Positions 45,159 to 53,051 of a stretch of DNA of 64,000 nt are shown in pieces; positions within the stretch are counted from its first letter, which is position 1, and every line of letters begins with the position of its first letter. The notes below the pieces were generated by a model, which did no database searches, was not told where the DNA came from, and saw only the letters and a program-made list of their open reading frames with translations. The DNA lies in contig DASVQE010000012.1 of assembly GCA_036389275.1 (NCBI GenBank), positions 1 through 64,000 on the forward strand, in the 5' to 3' direction. The position numbers and the translations under genes are program-made. The DNA comes from QHVT01 sp036389275 (lineage in GTDB: Bacteria; Acidobacteriota; Thermoanaerobaculia; Gp7-AA8).

Positions 45159-46427
45159 TCATTCAGTGTAGCCGACGCGCGGACGCGACAACGCGTACAG
45201 CACCGCGCCGGTGACGATGGCGATGGCGCCGGCGAGCAGCTTCCAGCGGTCGAGCGTGACGACGAAGACGATGGCCACGAGCGTGCCGAGGATCGGCACG
45301 ATGTAGCCGGGCGTGCGGAAGCCCTCGTTCAACTTGCGCAGCCGCGGCACGGCCAGACAGGTGGCGAGATACGTAGTCAGGCGCGCCACCGCGGAGAGCA
45401 GCGCGAGCTGCCGGAAGGAGCCGCCGAGTGCGAGCGCGAGCGCGACGAGCGCATGGACGACGATGGCCACGGTCGGCGTGCGGAATCGCGGATGGACGTA
45501 CGAGAGCGGTCCGAGCCTGCGGCCGAGCGAAAGCGCGTAGAGCATGCGCGAGCCCTCGAGCATCGTGCCGGAGTTCGTGCCGGCCATCGACAGCAGCGCG
45601 CCGGCGGTGACGATCAGCGCGCCGATCGGGCCGACGATCGACGCCGCGGCCGAGGCGATCGGCGTGTCGCTCTGCGACAGATCGGGCAGCGCCGACATCG
45701 CGCCGAGCTGCACGAGCACGTAGATCGCGGCGATGGCCAGCGTGCCGGCCAGCAGCGCGAATGGCAGATCGCGGCGCGGGTTCTTGAACTCGCCCGCGGG
45801 CACGCCGAGGTTCTCGAAGCCGGCGTAGGCGAAGAGCATGAAGAGCGCCGCGTCCGTCCAGTTCGTGCCGGGGCCGGGAAGCGTGAGCGACGACGGGATC
45901 GGATTCGAGCGCCAGGCCACGAGCGCGACGATGATGAAGCCGATCAGCGGGATCAGCTTGCCGAGGGTGAAGATGTAGATCGACGCCGCGCCGTAGCGCA
46001 CGCCGACATAGTGAATGGCCGCGAGCAGCACGATCGTGGCGATGATCACGATCGCGCGCGGCGCCGTCTCCTTGAAGGCCGGCACCAGCAGCGCCAGCGC
46101 CAGCACGAAGCCGTTCGACAGCGAGGCCAGCGAGGTCACGCGCGCCACCCAGTTCATCCAGCCGGTCTCGAAGCCGACGAAGTCGCCGAAGGCCGTGCGC
46201 GCGTACAGATACGCGCCGCCCGGCTCGGTGAAGTGGCTCGACGCCTCGGCGAAGCAGAGCACGAGGATGAACACCGGCACCGCGAACAGCAGCGGCGCCC
46301 AGAGCGAGAACGGCCCGAGCAGCTTGTACGACTCGTAGGGAAGAAGGAAGACGCCCGAGCCGACGACGGCGTTGATGCACATCGCCACCAGGCCCCAGAA
46401 ACCGACGGTCCTAACGAGCTGGCTCAT
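45159..46427 (-). CDS. APC-family amino acid permease
   Basis: 422 aa, about twelve helices. The N-terminal GFWGLVAMCINAVVGSGVFL holds the glycine-rich substrate loop of TM1 (VGSGVF), followed by FTEPGGAYLYARTAFGDFVG and, in TM6, FMLFAYAGFENLGVPAGEFK, both typical of APC transporters. The substrate is unknown; cotranscription with an N-acyl-D-amino-acid deacylase suggests D-amino acids or related products. The start overlaps the end of the deacylase gene by 17 nt. Confidence 0.92.
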   Translation of the reverse strand: MSQLVRTVGFWGLVAMCINAVVGSGVFLLPYESYKLLGPFSLWAPLLFAVPVFILVLCFAEASSHFTEPGGAYLYARTAFGDFVGFETGWMNWVARVTSLASLSNGFVLALALLVPAFKETAPRAIVIIATIVLLAAIHYVGVRYGAASIYIFTLGKLIPLIGFIIVALVAWRSNPIPSSLTLPGPGTNWTDAALFMLFAYAGFENLGVPAGEFKNPRRDLPFALLAGTLAIAAIYVLVQLGAMSALPDLSQSDTPIASAAASIVGPIGALIVTAGALLSMAGTNSGTMLEGSRMLYALSLGRRLGPLSYVHPRFRTPTVAIVVHALVALALALGGSFRQLALLSAVARLTTYLATCLAVPRLRKLNEGFRTPGYIVPILGTLVAIVFVVTLDRWKLLAGAIAIVTGAVLYALSRPRVGYTE

Positions 46428-48036
46428 ACCCGCGTCCTCGAATGCTCCGTCCCGGCAGCGCGCCGGTCATCGCGCCGTCGCGCAGCACCGGCACGCCGTT
46501 CACGATCACATCGATGATTCCCTCGGAGAAGTGATGCGGGTCTTCGAACGTCGACAGGTCGCGCACCGCCGCCGGATCGAAGACCACGAGGGCGGCCTTC
46601 ATGCCTTCGCGCACGACGCCGCGGTCGCGCAGGTTCGCGCGCAGCGCCGCCTGCGAGGTCATCCGCCGCACCGCTTCTTCGACCGGCATCAGCTTCTCGT
46701 CGCGCGCGTAGTGGCCGAGGACGCGCGGAAACGAGCCGTACGCGCGCGGATGCACGGCCGTGTTCTCGGCGCGCATCTTCGGCGGCGGCGCGGCGGCGTC
46801 GGAGCCGATCGAGATCCACGGCTGCCGCAGCGCGTAGCGCACGTCCTCTTCGCTCATCGAGAAGAAGATCACGCGCGGCGACTGCTCGTTCGTCTCGAAG
46901 AGCCAGGCCAGCGCCTCGTCGACGGTAGTGTTGCGCTCGGCCGCGATCTGCTCGATGAATTTCTTCTGATACTGCGCCTGCTCGGCGTTGTAGATCTGGC
47001 CGACGTAGATGCCGCGATCGCCACGGCGGTCGTACTGCCGGCGGAAGGCCTCGAGGATCTTGGCGCGGTCGTCGGGGTTTCGCAGCCGCACGCGCAATTG
47101 CTCGTAGCCGCCTTCCATCGCCCAGTCGGGTGCGAGCGTGCTGAGGCTCGTCGACGACGCGGCGTACGGATAGATGTTGGCCGAGGCGTCGATCCCTTCG
47201 GCGCGGGCCTGCTCGATCCGCTCGATCACGTGCGGCATCTTTCCCCAATTGGCGCGCGGCCCGATCTTGAGGTGCCAGATGTTGACCGGGATGCCGGCCT
47301 CGCGTCCGATGCGGAAGGTCTCGTCGAGCGCGGCGTCGATGCGGTCGCCCTCGTCGCGCATGTGCGTGAAGTAGACGCCGCCGTATCGCGCGGCGACTTT
47401 CGACAAATTCACCAGCTCCTCGGTCGTCGAGTACATGGCCGGCACGTAGATCAGCGACGTGCCGATGCCGATGGCGCCGTCGCGCATGGCCTGCTCGGCG
47501 ATCGCCTCCATCTGCTTCATCTCGTCCATGGTCGGCGGGCGGTTGACGTTGCCGATGACCATGCCGCGCGGGTTCGAGCCGCCGAGGAGCATGGCGAAAT
47601 TCACCGCCGCACCTTGCTTGTCGATGGTGTCGAGGAACGCGCCGAGCGTGCGGAAGCGGCCGTCCTTCGACGGCCCCGGCGACTCTCCTTCGCCGCCGAT
47701 CTCGGTGGTCACGCCCTGGCGCACCTTCGCCTCGAGCTGCGGGTCGTCGAGCACCGCCGTCTGCGACCAGCCGAGGAGATCGATGAAGCCGGGAGAGACG
47801 AGCTGACCGCGCGCGTCGATGGTGGTCTTCGCGGCGGTGTCGCGCAGATCGCCGATGGTCACGATGGTGTCGCCGCGCACGCCGACGTCGCCGCGGAACC
47901 AGGGCGCGCCGGTGCCGTCGAGAATGCGTCCGTTGAGGATCTTCAGATCGAGCATGGCTGGTGTGGGATTCGTCGTGGTACGGCAACTGGCAAAGAGAAT
48001 GGCAGAAGCGATGGTAATCAGCGTGGTAATCCTCAT
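46411..48036 (-). CDS. N-acyl-D-amino-acid deacylase family lipoprotein
   Basis: 541 aa. A lipoprotein signal (MRITTLITIASAILFASCRT) precedes an amidohydrolase-type domain: ILNGRILDGTGAPWFRGDVG, VSPGFIDLLGWS (in place of the usual HxH-type DxHxH), EIGGEGES, YFTHMRDEG, VNIWHLKIG and SIGSDAAAPPP near the C-terminus. It releases D-amino acids from N-acyl forms, probably outside the cytoplasm. The first metal motif, normally DxHTH, reads DLLGWS, so activity needs checking. Its start overlaps the lysA stop in ATGA. Confidence 0.87.
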   Translation of the reverse strand: MRITTLITIASAILFASCRTTTNPTPAMLDLKILNGRILDGTGAPWFRGDVGVRGDTIVTIGDLRDTAAKTTIDARGQLVSPGFIDLLGWSQTAVLDDPQLEAKVRQGVTTEIGGEGESPGPSKDGRFRTLGAFLDTIDKQGAAVNFAMLLGGSNPRGMVIGNVNRPPTMDEMKQMEAIAEQAMRDGAIGIGTSLIYVPAMYSTTEELVNLSKVAARYGGVYFTHMRDEGDRIDAALDETFRIGREAGIPVNIWHLKIGPRANWGKMPHVIERIEQARAEGIDASANIYPYAASSTSLSTLAPDWAMEGGYEQLRVRLRNPDDRAKILEAFRRQYDRRGDRGIYVGQIYNAEQAQYQKKFIEQIAAERNTTVDEALAWLFETNEQSPRVIFFSMSEEDVRYALRQPWISIGSDAAAPPPKMRAENTAVHPRAYGSFPRVLGHYARDEKLMPVEEAVRRMTSQAALRANLRDRGVVREGMKAALVVFDPAAVRDLSTFEDPHHFSEGIIDVIVNGVPVLRDGAMTGALPGRSIRGRGYEPAR

Positions 48037-49280
48037 GGCATTCCCCTTACCAGATCGTCGGGCGACTGCCGCTCGCGGATGACCCGGGCCTGGCCGCCGT
48101 CGATCAGCACCTCCGGCGGCAGCAGGCGCGCGTTGTAGTGCGAAGCCATGGAGAACCCGTACGCGCCGGCGTCGCAGAAGGCGAGGAGATCGCCCACGCG
48201 GATGCGGTCGATGCGGCGGTCGCGGGCGAAGACGTCGCCCGACTCGCAGAGGTTCCCGGCCACTACCACCTCGTCGCGGTCGCGCTCCTCCACGAAGCTC
48301 TCGCGCAGCGAGTCGCGCGAGCCGCGCGAGGCGTTGAGGATGTGGTGATAGGCGCCGTACTTTGAAGGGCGGACCAGATGATTGAAGCCGCTGTCGACGC
48401 CGACCCATTCGACCCCGGCGCTGATGCGCTTGGTGGTGACGCGCGCCAGCAGCGTTCCCGACGCGGCCACGAGGTAGCGCCCCGGCTCGATGATGGCCGT
48501 CAGGTCGCGCGCGCGCAGCAGCGCGCCGGCCAGGCGGGCGAGCTCCGCGCCGTACGCGTCGATCGGGAACTCCGCCTCGCCGGGGCGGTACGGCGTGGCG
48601 ATGCCGCCGCCGAAGTTCACCCACCGCAGGTGCGCGAACGACGGCAGCAGCTCGAGCAGCGCGCGCGCCGACGCGAGCAGCGGCACCGGCGAGTCGACGC
48701 CCGAGCCGATGTGCGCGTGCAGCCCGACGATCTTCCGTCCGGTGTCTTCGACCAGCATGCGCGCGGTGTCGAGCTCGGCGAGGTCGATGCCGAACTTCAC
48801 GCTCTCGCCGGCGGTGATGACGTCGGCGTGATGTCCGGCGCCGACGTCGGGATTGACGCGCAGCGCGATCGGATTCGGCAGGTCGAGTGCGAGGCAGCGG
48901 TCGATCTCGGAGAGCGAGTTCACGTTCACCACGATGCGCGGATCGGGGATCTCGCGCAGGTCGTCGTCGGAGACGTTCGAGCAGGTGAACCAGATGTCGT
49001 CGGGCGCGAAGCCGGCGCGCAGCGCCAGGTGGATCTCGCCGGGCGAGACCGCGTCGCAGCCGAAGCCATGCTCGCGCACGAGACGCAGGATGGAGAGGTT
49101 GCCGTTCGCTTTCATGGCGTAGAACGGCCGGAACGGCAGCGCCTGGAACGCCGCCTGCACCTTCGCGATCTGCCCGCGGATCACCTCGGCGTCGTAGACG
49201 TACAGCGGCGTGCCGAAGCGCTCGGCGAGGTGCGTGGCGGCCAGCCCGCCGATGTGGAGGATGCCGTCGCGATACTCCAT
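48033..49280 (-). CDS. lysA: Diaminopimelate decarboxylase
   Basis: 415 aa, PLP-dependent alanine-racemase-fold decarboxylase making L-lysine from meso-diaminopimelate. The PLP lysine is in FYAMKANGN, the glycine-rich phosphate loop in RWVNFGGGIATPY, and the active-site Cys in VVAGNLCESGDVFARDR; EPGRYLVAASG is also conserved. Its coupling to an N-acyl-D-amino-acid deacylase and permease is unusual and leaves open a role on a D-amino acid. No Shine-Dalgarno; TACACT lies 9 nt before the ATG. Confidence 0.92.
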   Translation of the reverse strand: MEYRDGILHIGGLAATHLAERFGTPLYVYDAEVIRGQIAKVQAAFQALPFRPFYAMKANGNLSILRLVREHGFGCDAVSPGEIHLALRAGFAPDDIWFTCSNVSDDDLREIPDPRIVVNVNSLSEIDRCLALDLPNPIALRVNPDVGAGHHADVITAGESVKFGIDLAELDTARMLVEDTGRKIVGLHAHIGSGVDSPVPLLASARALLELLPSFAHLRWVNFGGGIATPYRPGEAEFPIDAYGAELARLAGALLRARDLTAIIEPGRYLVAASGTLLARVTTKRISAGVEWVGVDSGFNHLVRPSKYGAYHHILNASRGSRDSLRESFVEERDRDEVVVAGNLCESGDVFARDRRIDRIRVGDLLAFCDAGAYGFSMASHYNARLLPPEVLIDGGQARVIRERQSPDDLVRGMP

Positions 49281-49289
49281 TGGGCGCGC

Positions 49290-49295
49290 AGTGTA
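49290..49295 (-). promoter_or_regulatory. -10-like box of lysA
   Basis: TACACT on the minus strand, 9 nt before the lysA ATG. It lies just outside the palindromic heptamer array. Confidence 0.4.
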
Positions 49296-49296
49296 C

Positions 49297-49377
49297 GGTA
49301 TGAGGGATGAGGAATGAGGCATGAGGCATGAGTCGGCAGGCATCCCTCATACCTCATACCTCACGCCTCATACCTCC
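49297..49377. repeat. Inverted array of 7-bp repeats (NATGAGG / CCTCATN)
   Basis: The left arm holds five 7-bp units of NATGAGG (49297-49332). After a 10-nt centre, the right arm holds five reverse-complement units of NCCTCAT (about 49343-49377). The two arms could pair into a hairpin. It sits between the divergent lysA and thyA genes, just inside both -10-like boxes. Confidence 0.88.
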
Positions 49378-49381
49378 CGCC

Positions 49382-49387
49382 TATAAT
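49382..49387 (+). promoter_or_regulatory. -10 box of thyA
   Basis: A perfect TATAAT, 7 nt before the thyA ATG. No -35 is evident, since the upstream 17 nt are repeat array. With a start 6-8 nt downstream, the mRNA would begin at the start codon. Confidence 0.55.
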
Positions 49388-49394
49388 CGCGCCC

Positions 49395-50189
49395 ATGCAG
49401 CAATACCTCGAGCTGATGCAGACGATCCTCGACCGCGGTGCGAAGAAGACCGACCGCACCGGCACCGGCACGCTGAGCATCTTCGGCCATCAGATGCGCT
49501 TCGATCTCGAGGACGGCTTTCCGCTGCTGACCACCAAGAAGCTGCATCTGCGCTCGATCATCTACGAGCTGCTCTGGTTTCTGGCGGGCGACACGAACGT
49601 GCGCTGGCTGAACGAGAACAAGGTCACGATCTGGGACGAGTGGGCCGACGCGAGCGGCGAGCTCGGTCCGGTGTACGGCTATCAGTGGCGCTCCTGGCCG
49701 GCGGCGGACGGGCGGCACATCGACCAGATCACCAACGTCATCGAGGAGATCCGCCGCAATCCCGACTCACGGCGCCTCGTGGTCAGCGCCTGGAACGTCG
49801 GCGAGCTGGAGAAGATGGCGCTGCAGCCGTGTCACGTGCTGTTCCAGTTCTATGTGGCCGACGGGCGGCTCTCCTGTCAGATGTACCAGCGCAGCGCCGA
49901 CGTCTTTCTCGGCGTACCGTTCAACATCGCCTCGTACGCGCTGCTGACGATGATGGTGGCGCAGGTGTGCGAGCTGCGTCCCGGCACGTTCGTACACACC
50001 CTCGGCGACGCGCATCTCTATCTGAATCATCTCGAGCAGGCGCGCGAGCAGCTCACGCGCGCGCCGCGGCCGCTGCCGTCGATGCGGCTCAATCCCGAGG
50101 TGCGGTCGATCTTCGACTTCAAGTTCAGCGACTTCACGCTCGAGAGCTACGACCCGCACCCGTCGATCAAGGCGCCCATCGCGGTATGA
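49395..50189 (+). CDS. thyA: Thymidylate synthase
   Basis: 264 aa, the usual ThyA length. Makes dTMP from dUMP with methylene-tetrahydrofolate. Motifs: RTGTGTLSIFGHQMRFDL, DGFPLLTTKKLHLRSIIYEL, WFLAGDTNVRWLNEN, the active-site Cys in MALQPCHVLFQFYVADG, QRSADVFLGVPFNIASYALL and LNHLEQAREQLTR. The stop overlaps the folA start (ATGA), so the two folate-cycle enzymes are made together. Confidence 0.98.
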   Translation: MQQYLELMQTILDRGAKKTDRTGTGTLSIFGHQMRFDLEDGFPLLTTKKLHLRSIIYELLWFLAGDTNVRWLNENKVTIWDEWADASGELGPVYGYQWRSWPAADGRHIDQITNVIEEIRRNPDSRRLVVSAWNVGELEKMALQPCHVLFQFYVADGRLSCQMYQRSADVFLGVPFNIASYALLTMMVAQVCELRPGTFVHTLGDAHLYLNHLEQAREQLTRAPRPLPSMRLNPEVRSIFDFKFSDFTLESYDPHPSIKAPIAV

Positions 50190-50713
50190 GAGTGGCCATG
50201 ATGGCGGCGCTCTCGTCGAACGGCGTGATCGGCCGCGACGGCGATCTGCCGTGGCGCCAGTCGGCCGACCTGCGACGGCTCAAGCAGCTCACCATGGGGC
50301 ATCACGTGATCATGGGACGCCGCACCTGGGACTCGGTCGGCAAGCCGCTGCCCGGCCGCACCAACATCATCCTCACGCGCCGCGACGACTTCGCGCCGAA
50401 CGGCGCGCAGGTGGTGCACTCGCTCGAAGAGGCGCTGGACCTCGCCCACGAGGCCGGCGACGACGAGCCGTTCATCCTCGGCGGCGCGGAGATCTTCGCG
50501 CTAGGCATCCACCGCGCCGACCGGATGTACCTCACGCGCGTGCACGCCGACCTCGAAGGCGACACCTTCTTTCCCGACTTTGACGACGTCACCGAATGGC
50601 ACCTCGTCGACGCCGAGCACTTTGAGGCGGACGAGAAGAATGAGTATCCGTATTCGTTTCTGACGTACGACCGGGCGGCGGCGGCGGGACATCCCATTCC
50701 TGCGGATGGTTGA
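50186..50713 (+). CDS. folA: Dihydrofolate reductase
   Basis: 175 aa. Regenerates tetrahydrofolate from the dihydrofolate made by ThyA. Motifs: MMAALSSNGVIGRDGDLPWR, HHVIMGRRTWDSVGKPLPGR, TNIILTR and EPFILGGAEIFALGIHRADR. Translationally coupled to thyA. A long palindromic element starts 6 nt after its stop. Confidence 0.97.
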   Translation: MRVAMMAALSSNGVIGRDGDLPWRQSADLRRLKQLTMGHHVIMGRRTWDSVGKPLPGRTNIILTRRDDFAPNGAQVVHSLEEALDLAHEAGDDEPFILGGAEIFALGIHRADRMYLTRVHADLEGDTFFPDFDDVTEWHLVDAEHFEADEKNEYPYSFLTYDRAAAAGHPIPADG

Positions 50714-50718
50714 TCTTC

Positions 50719-50828
50719 ACTTTATCCCGAGCGCAGCGAGGGATCTCCGGCTACACCGCGCAGCCGCTGCCCACGTGCGCGGTTCGCGCGGCGCCGCCGG
50801 AGATCCCTCGCTGCGCTCGGGATAAAGT
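50719..50828. repeat. 33-bp perfect inverted repeat (TTTATCCCGAGCGCAGCGAGG type)
   Basis: Two perfectly matched 33-bp arms (50719-50751 and 50796-50828) flank a 44-nt centre. The arm contains TATCCCGAGCGCAGCGAGGG. Palindromes of this kind are a known widespread intergenic repeat of environmental bacteria; translated, they give false proteins with PERSEGS or SRAQRGIS. It lies between folA and the MFS gene and could act as a terminator or mobile miniature element. Confidence 0.92.
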
Positions 50829-50836
50829 CGGACAAC

Positions 50837-52012
50837 ATGTACCTCCGCCTCCTCTACTTCGGGACGCTGATCTCCCTCGGCGGCGACTGGTTTCTCTCCG
50901 TCGCGTTGTTCGATCTCGTGCTGCAGCTCACCGGGTCGGCGACGCTCGTCTCCGTCGTCCTGCTGCTGCAGACGCTGCCGATCTTTTTCTTCACGCCGCA
51001 CGCGGGCGCGGTGATCGACCGGGTCGACCGGCGGAAGCTGATGATCTTCGTCGACCTCGTGCGCGCCGGCGCCTGTCTGTTGCCGCTGCTCGCGCGGACG
51101 CCGGCCACGCTGCCGTTCGCGTACGTGGGTGTGGTGCTGATCTCGATCGGCTCGTCGTACTTTGAGCCGGCCTCGCAGGCGGCGCTGCCGAACCTCGTCT
51201 CCGCCGAAGACCTCGGGCCTGCGAACGTGCTCATGGGCTCGACGTGGGGCACGATGCTCGCCGCGGGCGCGGCCATCGGCGGCGCGGTGACGATGCTCTT
51301 CGGCCGCGACACCTCCTTCGTAGTGGACTCGATCAGCTTCATCGCCTCGGCGCTGCTGCTGTGGCGCATGCGCGGACGCTTCGCCGAGGAGCGCGAGGCG
51401 CGGCATGGAAAACCGCGGCTGACGGAGTCGTTGCGCGAGACGGTGCTGTTCGCGAAGGAACGTCCGCGCGTGACGGCGCTGCTGACCGTCAAGGGCGGCT
51501 ACGGACTGGCCGCGGGCGTTGTGGCCATGCTGAGCGTCTTCGGCCGCGAGGTGTTCCGCGCCGGCGCCCTCGGCATCGGCCTGCTCTATGCCGCGCGCGG
51601 CGCCGGCGCGCTCCTCGGCCCGTTCCTGCTGCGCGGCGCCGTGCGCGACGACAACGCTCGCTATCGCTCCATCACCTGGTGCGTGCTCGCTTTCGGCGCC
51701 GGCTACGCAGGACTCGCGCTCTCGCACACGCTGCCGCTCGGGTTGCTGGCCATCTTCATCGGCCACCTCGGCGGCGGCGCGGCGTGGCAGATCTCGACCT
51801 ACGGACTGCAGCGCGAAGTGCCCGACTTCATCCGCGGCCGCGTCTTCGCCGTCGACTACGGCTTCTTCACCCTGAGCATGGCCGTCTCGGGCCTGGCCAC
51901 CGGCCTCGCCGCCGACCGCTTCGGCGCAGCGCACGCCACGATGGCCACCGCCGCCTTCTGCCTCGTCTTCGGCGTGGTGTGGGGTTTGGCCACGCGCAAG
52001 TGCTGGCGTTAA
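50837..52012 (+). CDS. MFS transporter
   Basis: 391 aa, about twelve helices. MYLRLLYFGTLISLGGDWFL, the MFS loop motif VIDRVDRRKLMIFVDLVRAG, and ALPNLVSAEDLGPANVLMGS are typical of the MFS_3/enterobactin-exporter-type group. The substrate is unknown. The last codons (CGT TAA) are part of the ECF-type promoter at 52009-52034, which reads into the next gene. Confidence 0.9.
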   Translation: MYLRLLYFGTLISLGGDWFLSVALFDLVLQLTGSATLVSVVLLLQTLPIFFFTPHAGAVIDRVDRRKLMIFVDLVRAGACLLPLLARTPATLPFAYVGVVLISIGSSYFEPASQAALPNLVSAEDLGPANVLMGSTWGTMLAAGAAIGGAVTMLFGRDTSFVVDSISFIASALLLWRMRGRFAEEREARHGKPRLTESLRETVLFAKERPRVTALLTVKGGYGLAAGVVAMLSVFGREVFRAGALGIGLLYAARGAGALLGPFLLRGAVRDDNARYRSITWCVLAFGAGYAGLALSHTLPLGLLAIFIGHLGGGAAWQISTYGLQREVPDFIRGRVFAVDYGFFTLSMAVSGLATGLAADRFGAAHATMATAAFCLVFGVVWGLATRKCWR

Positions 52013-52034
52013 CACTTTCGCGCGCGGCGCATCT
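52009..52034 (+). promoter_or_regulatory. ECF-type promoter 1
   Basis: TTAACACTT, then 11 nt, then GCATCT. It is nearly identical to 54031-54056 in both boxes and exact spacing. An AAC-containing -35 is typical of ECF sigma factors. The -10-like box ends 7 nt before the ATG of the dioxygenase-like gene. Confidence 0.65.
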
Positions 52035-52041
52035 GTAGGGC

Positions 52042-52533
52042 ATGCTCCTACTCACACTTGCTCTTCTCGCATCACCGCACATCGCCACGATCGCCGCGCC
52101 GAGCGAGCCGGGCACGCGCCTGATCGTGCACGGCCAGCTCTTCGATCCGAGCGGCACGCGTCCCGCCGCCGGCGTCACCGTGCGCGCGCATCACACCGAC
52201 GCGCACGGCATCTACCAGCGCCCGGGCGCGAAGGAGCCGCGGCTGCGCGGCACCGCCGTCACCGACGCGCAGGGCCGCTTCGAGCTGCACACGATCCGCC
52301 CCGGCGTTTATCCCGGCGGCGGCACCGCGGCGCACATCCATCTGGAAGTCTCCGGCGGCGGCTACGCGAAACAGTGGCCGGCGCCGCTGCAGTTCGACGA
52401 TGATCGTTACCTGACGGCGCAGGATCGCGCCGAGTCGCGCGCGCGCGGACGCTTCGCGAACGTGATGAAGACCACGCGCGACGCGAACGGCGTACTGCAC
52501 GCGCACGTGCTGGTGCGACTGGAGCGCAGATAG
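52042..52533 (+). CDS. Exported intradiol dioxygenase-like protein
   Basis: 163 aa. A short signal peptide (MLLLTLALLASPHIATIAAP) precedes a beta-sandwich domain like the C-terminal part of protocatechuate 3,4-dioxygenase: PSGTRPAAGVTVRAHHTDAH, GIYQRPG, TDAQGRFELHTIRPGVYPGG and AAHIHLEVSG. The Fe(III) ligands Tyr, Tyr, His, His of the family can be matched to GIYQ, GVYP, AHIH. The enzyme is probably periplasmic; a substrate is not known. It begins the operon with the ECF sigma and FecR genes. Confidence 0.82.
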   Translation: MLLLTLALLASPHIATIAAPSEPGTRLIVHGQLFDPSGTRPAAGVTVRAHHTDAHGIYQRPGAKEPRLRGTAVTDAQGRFELHTIRPGVYPGGGTAAHIHLEVSGGGYAKQWPAPLQFDDDRYLTAQDRAESRARGRFANVMKTTRDANGVLHAHVLVRLERR

Positions 52534-52559
52534 AGTTTCGAGCCGACGACGAACCGCTC

Positions 52560-53051
52560 GTGCGCGCCGCACGGGACGGTGACCGGGCCGCCTTCGACGG
52601 TCTGTACGCGCGCTACGCGCCGATCGTGCACGCCATCGCCCTGGCGCGCGTGCCTCCGTCGGAGGCGGATGACGTCGTGCAGGATGTCTTTCTCTCCGCC
52701 TTTCGGCAGTTGCACACGTTGCGCGACGCGCATGCATTCGGCGGCTGGCTGGCCGCCATCGCCCGCAACCGCGCAAACACCTTTCATCGCGGAGCGGTCG
52801 TGCTGACGGCAGTCAGCGAGCAGTCGACGCCCGCGACGCAGCAGGAGGAGCAGGAGGCGCGGCACGCGCTGGTCACGATCCGCGCGCTGCCGGAGGCGTA
52901 TCGGGAGACGCTGCTCATGCGCCTCGTCGAAGGGATGACCGGTCCGGAGATCGCGGCGCGCACCGGGCTCACGCCCGACTCGGTGCGCGTGAATCTGCAT
53001 CGCGGCATGAAGCTGCTGCGCGAAGCGCTGCAGTCTGGAGGAGCCTCGTGA
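52560..53051 (+). CDS. ECF RNA polymerase sigma factor
   Basis: 163 aa. Region 2 (AARDGDRAAFDGLYARYAPI, PSEADDVVQDVFLSAFRQLH, GWLAAIARNRANTF) and region 4 (LPEAYRETLLMRLVEGMTGP, EIAARTGLTPDSVRVNLHRG) are clear. A GTG at 52560 is used as the start because no ATG exists in frame; the true start may be slightly upstream, at EFRADDEPLVRA. Coupled to the FecR gene (GTGA) and probably controlled by it. Two matching ECF-type promoters lie at 52009 and 54031. Confidence 0.93.
   Translation: MRAARDGDRAAFDGLYARYAPIVHAIALARVPPSEADDVVQDVFLSAFRQLHTLRDAHAFGGWLAAIARNRANTFHRGAVVLTAVSEQSTPATQQEEQEARHALVTIRALPEAYRETLLMRLVEGMTGPEIAARTGLTPDSVRVNLHRGMKLLREALQSGGAS

Noticed and set aside
48033..49343. Longer lysA start inside the heptamer array
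   Set aside because: The extra residues are a translation of the repeat (LMPHSSSLIPYT); the ATG at 49280 begins the conserved sequence.
50717..52015. 432-codon open frame on the minus strand
   Set aside because: It is antisense to the MFS transporter and runs into the 33-bp palindrome, giving a PERSEGS-type false protein.
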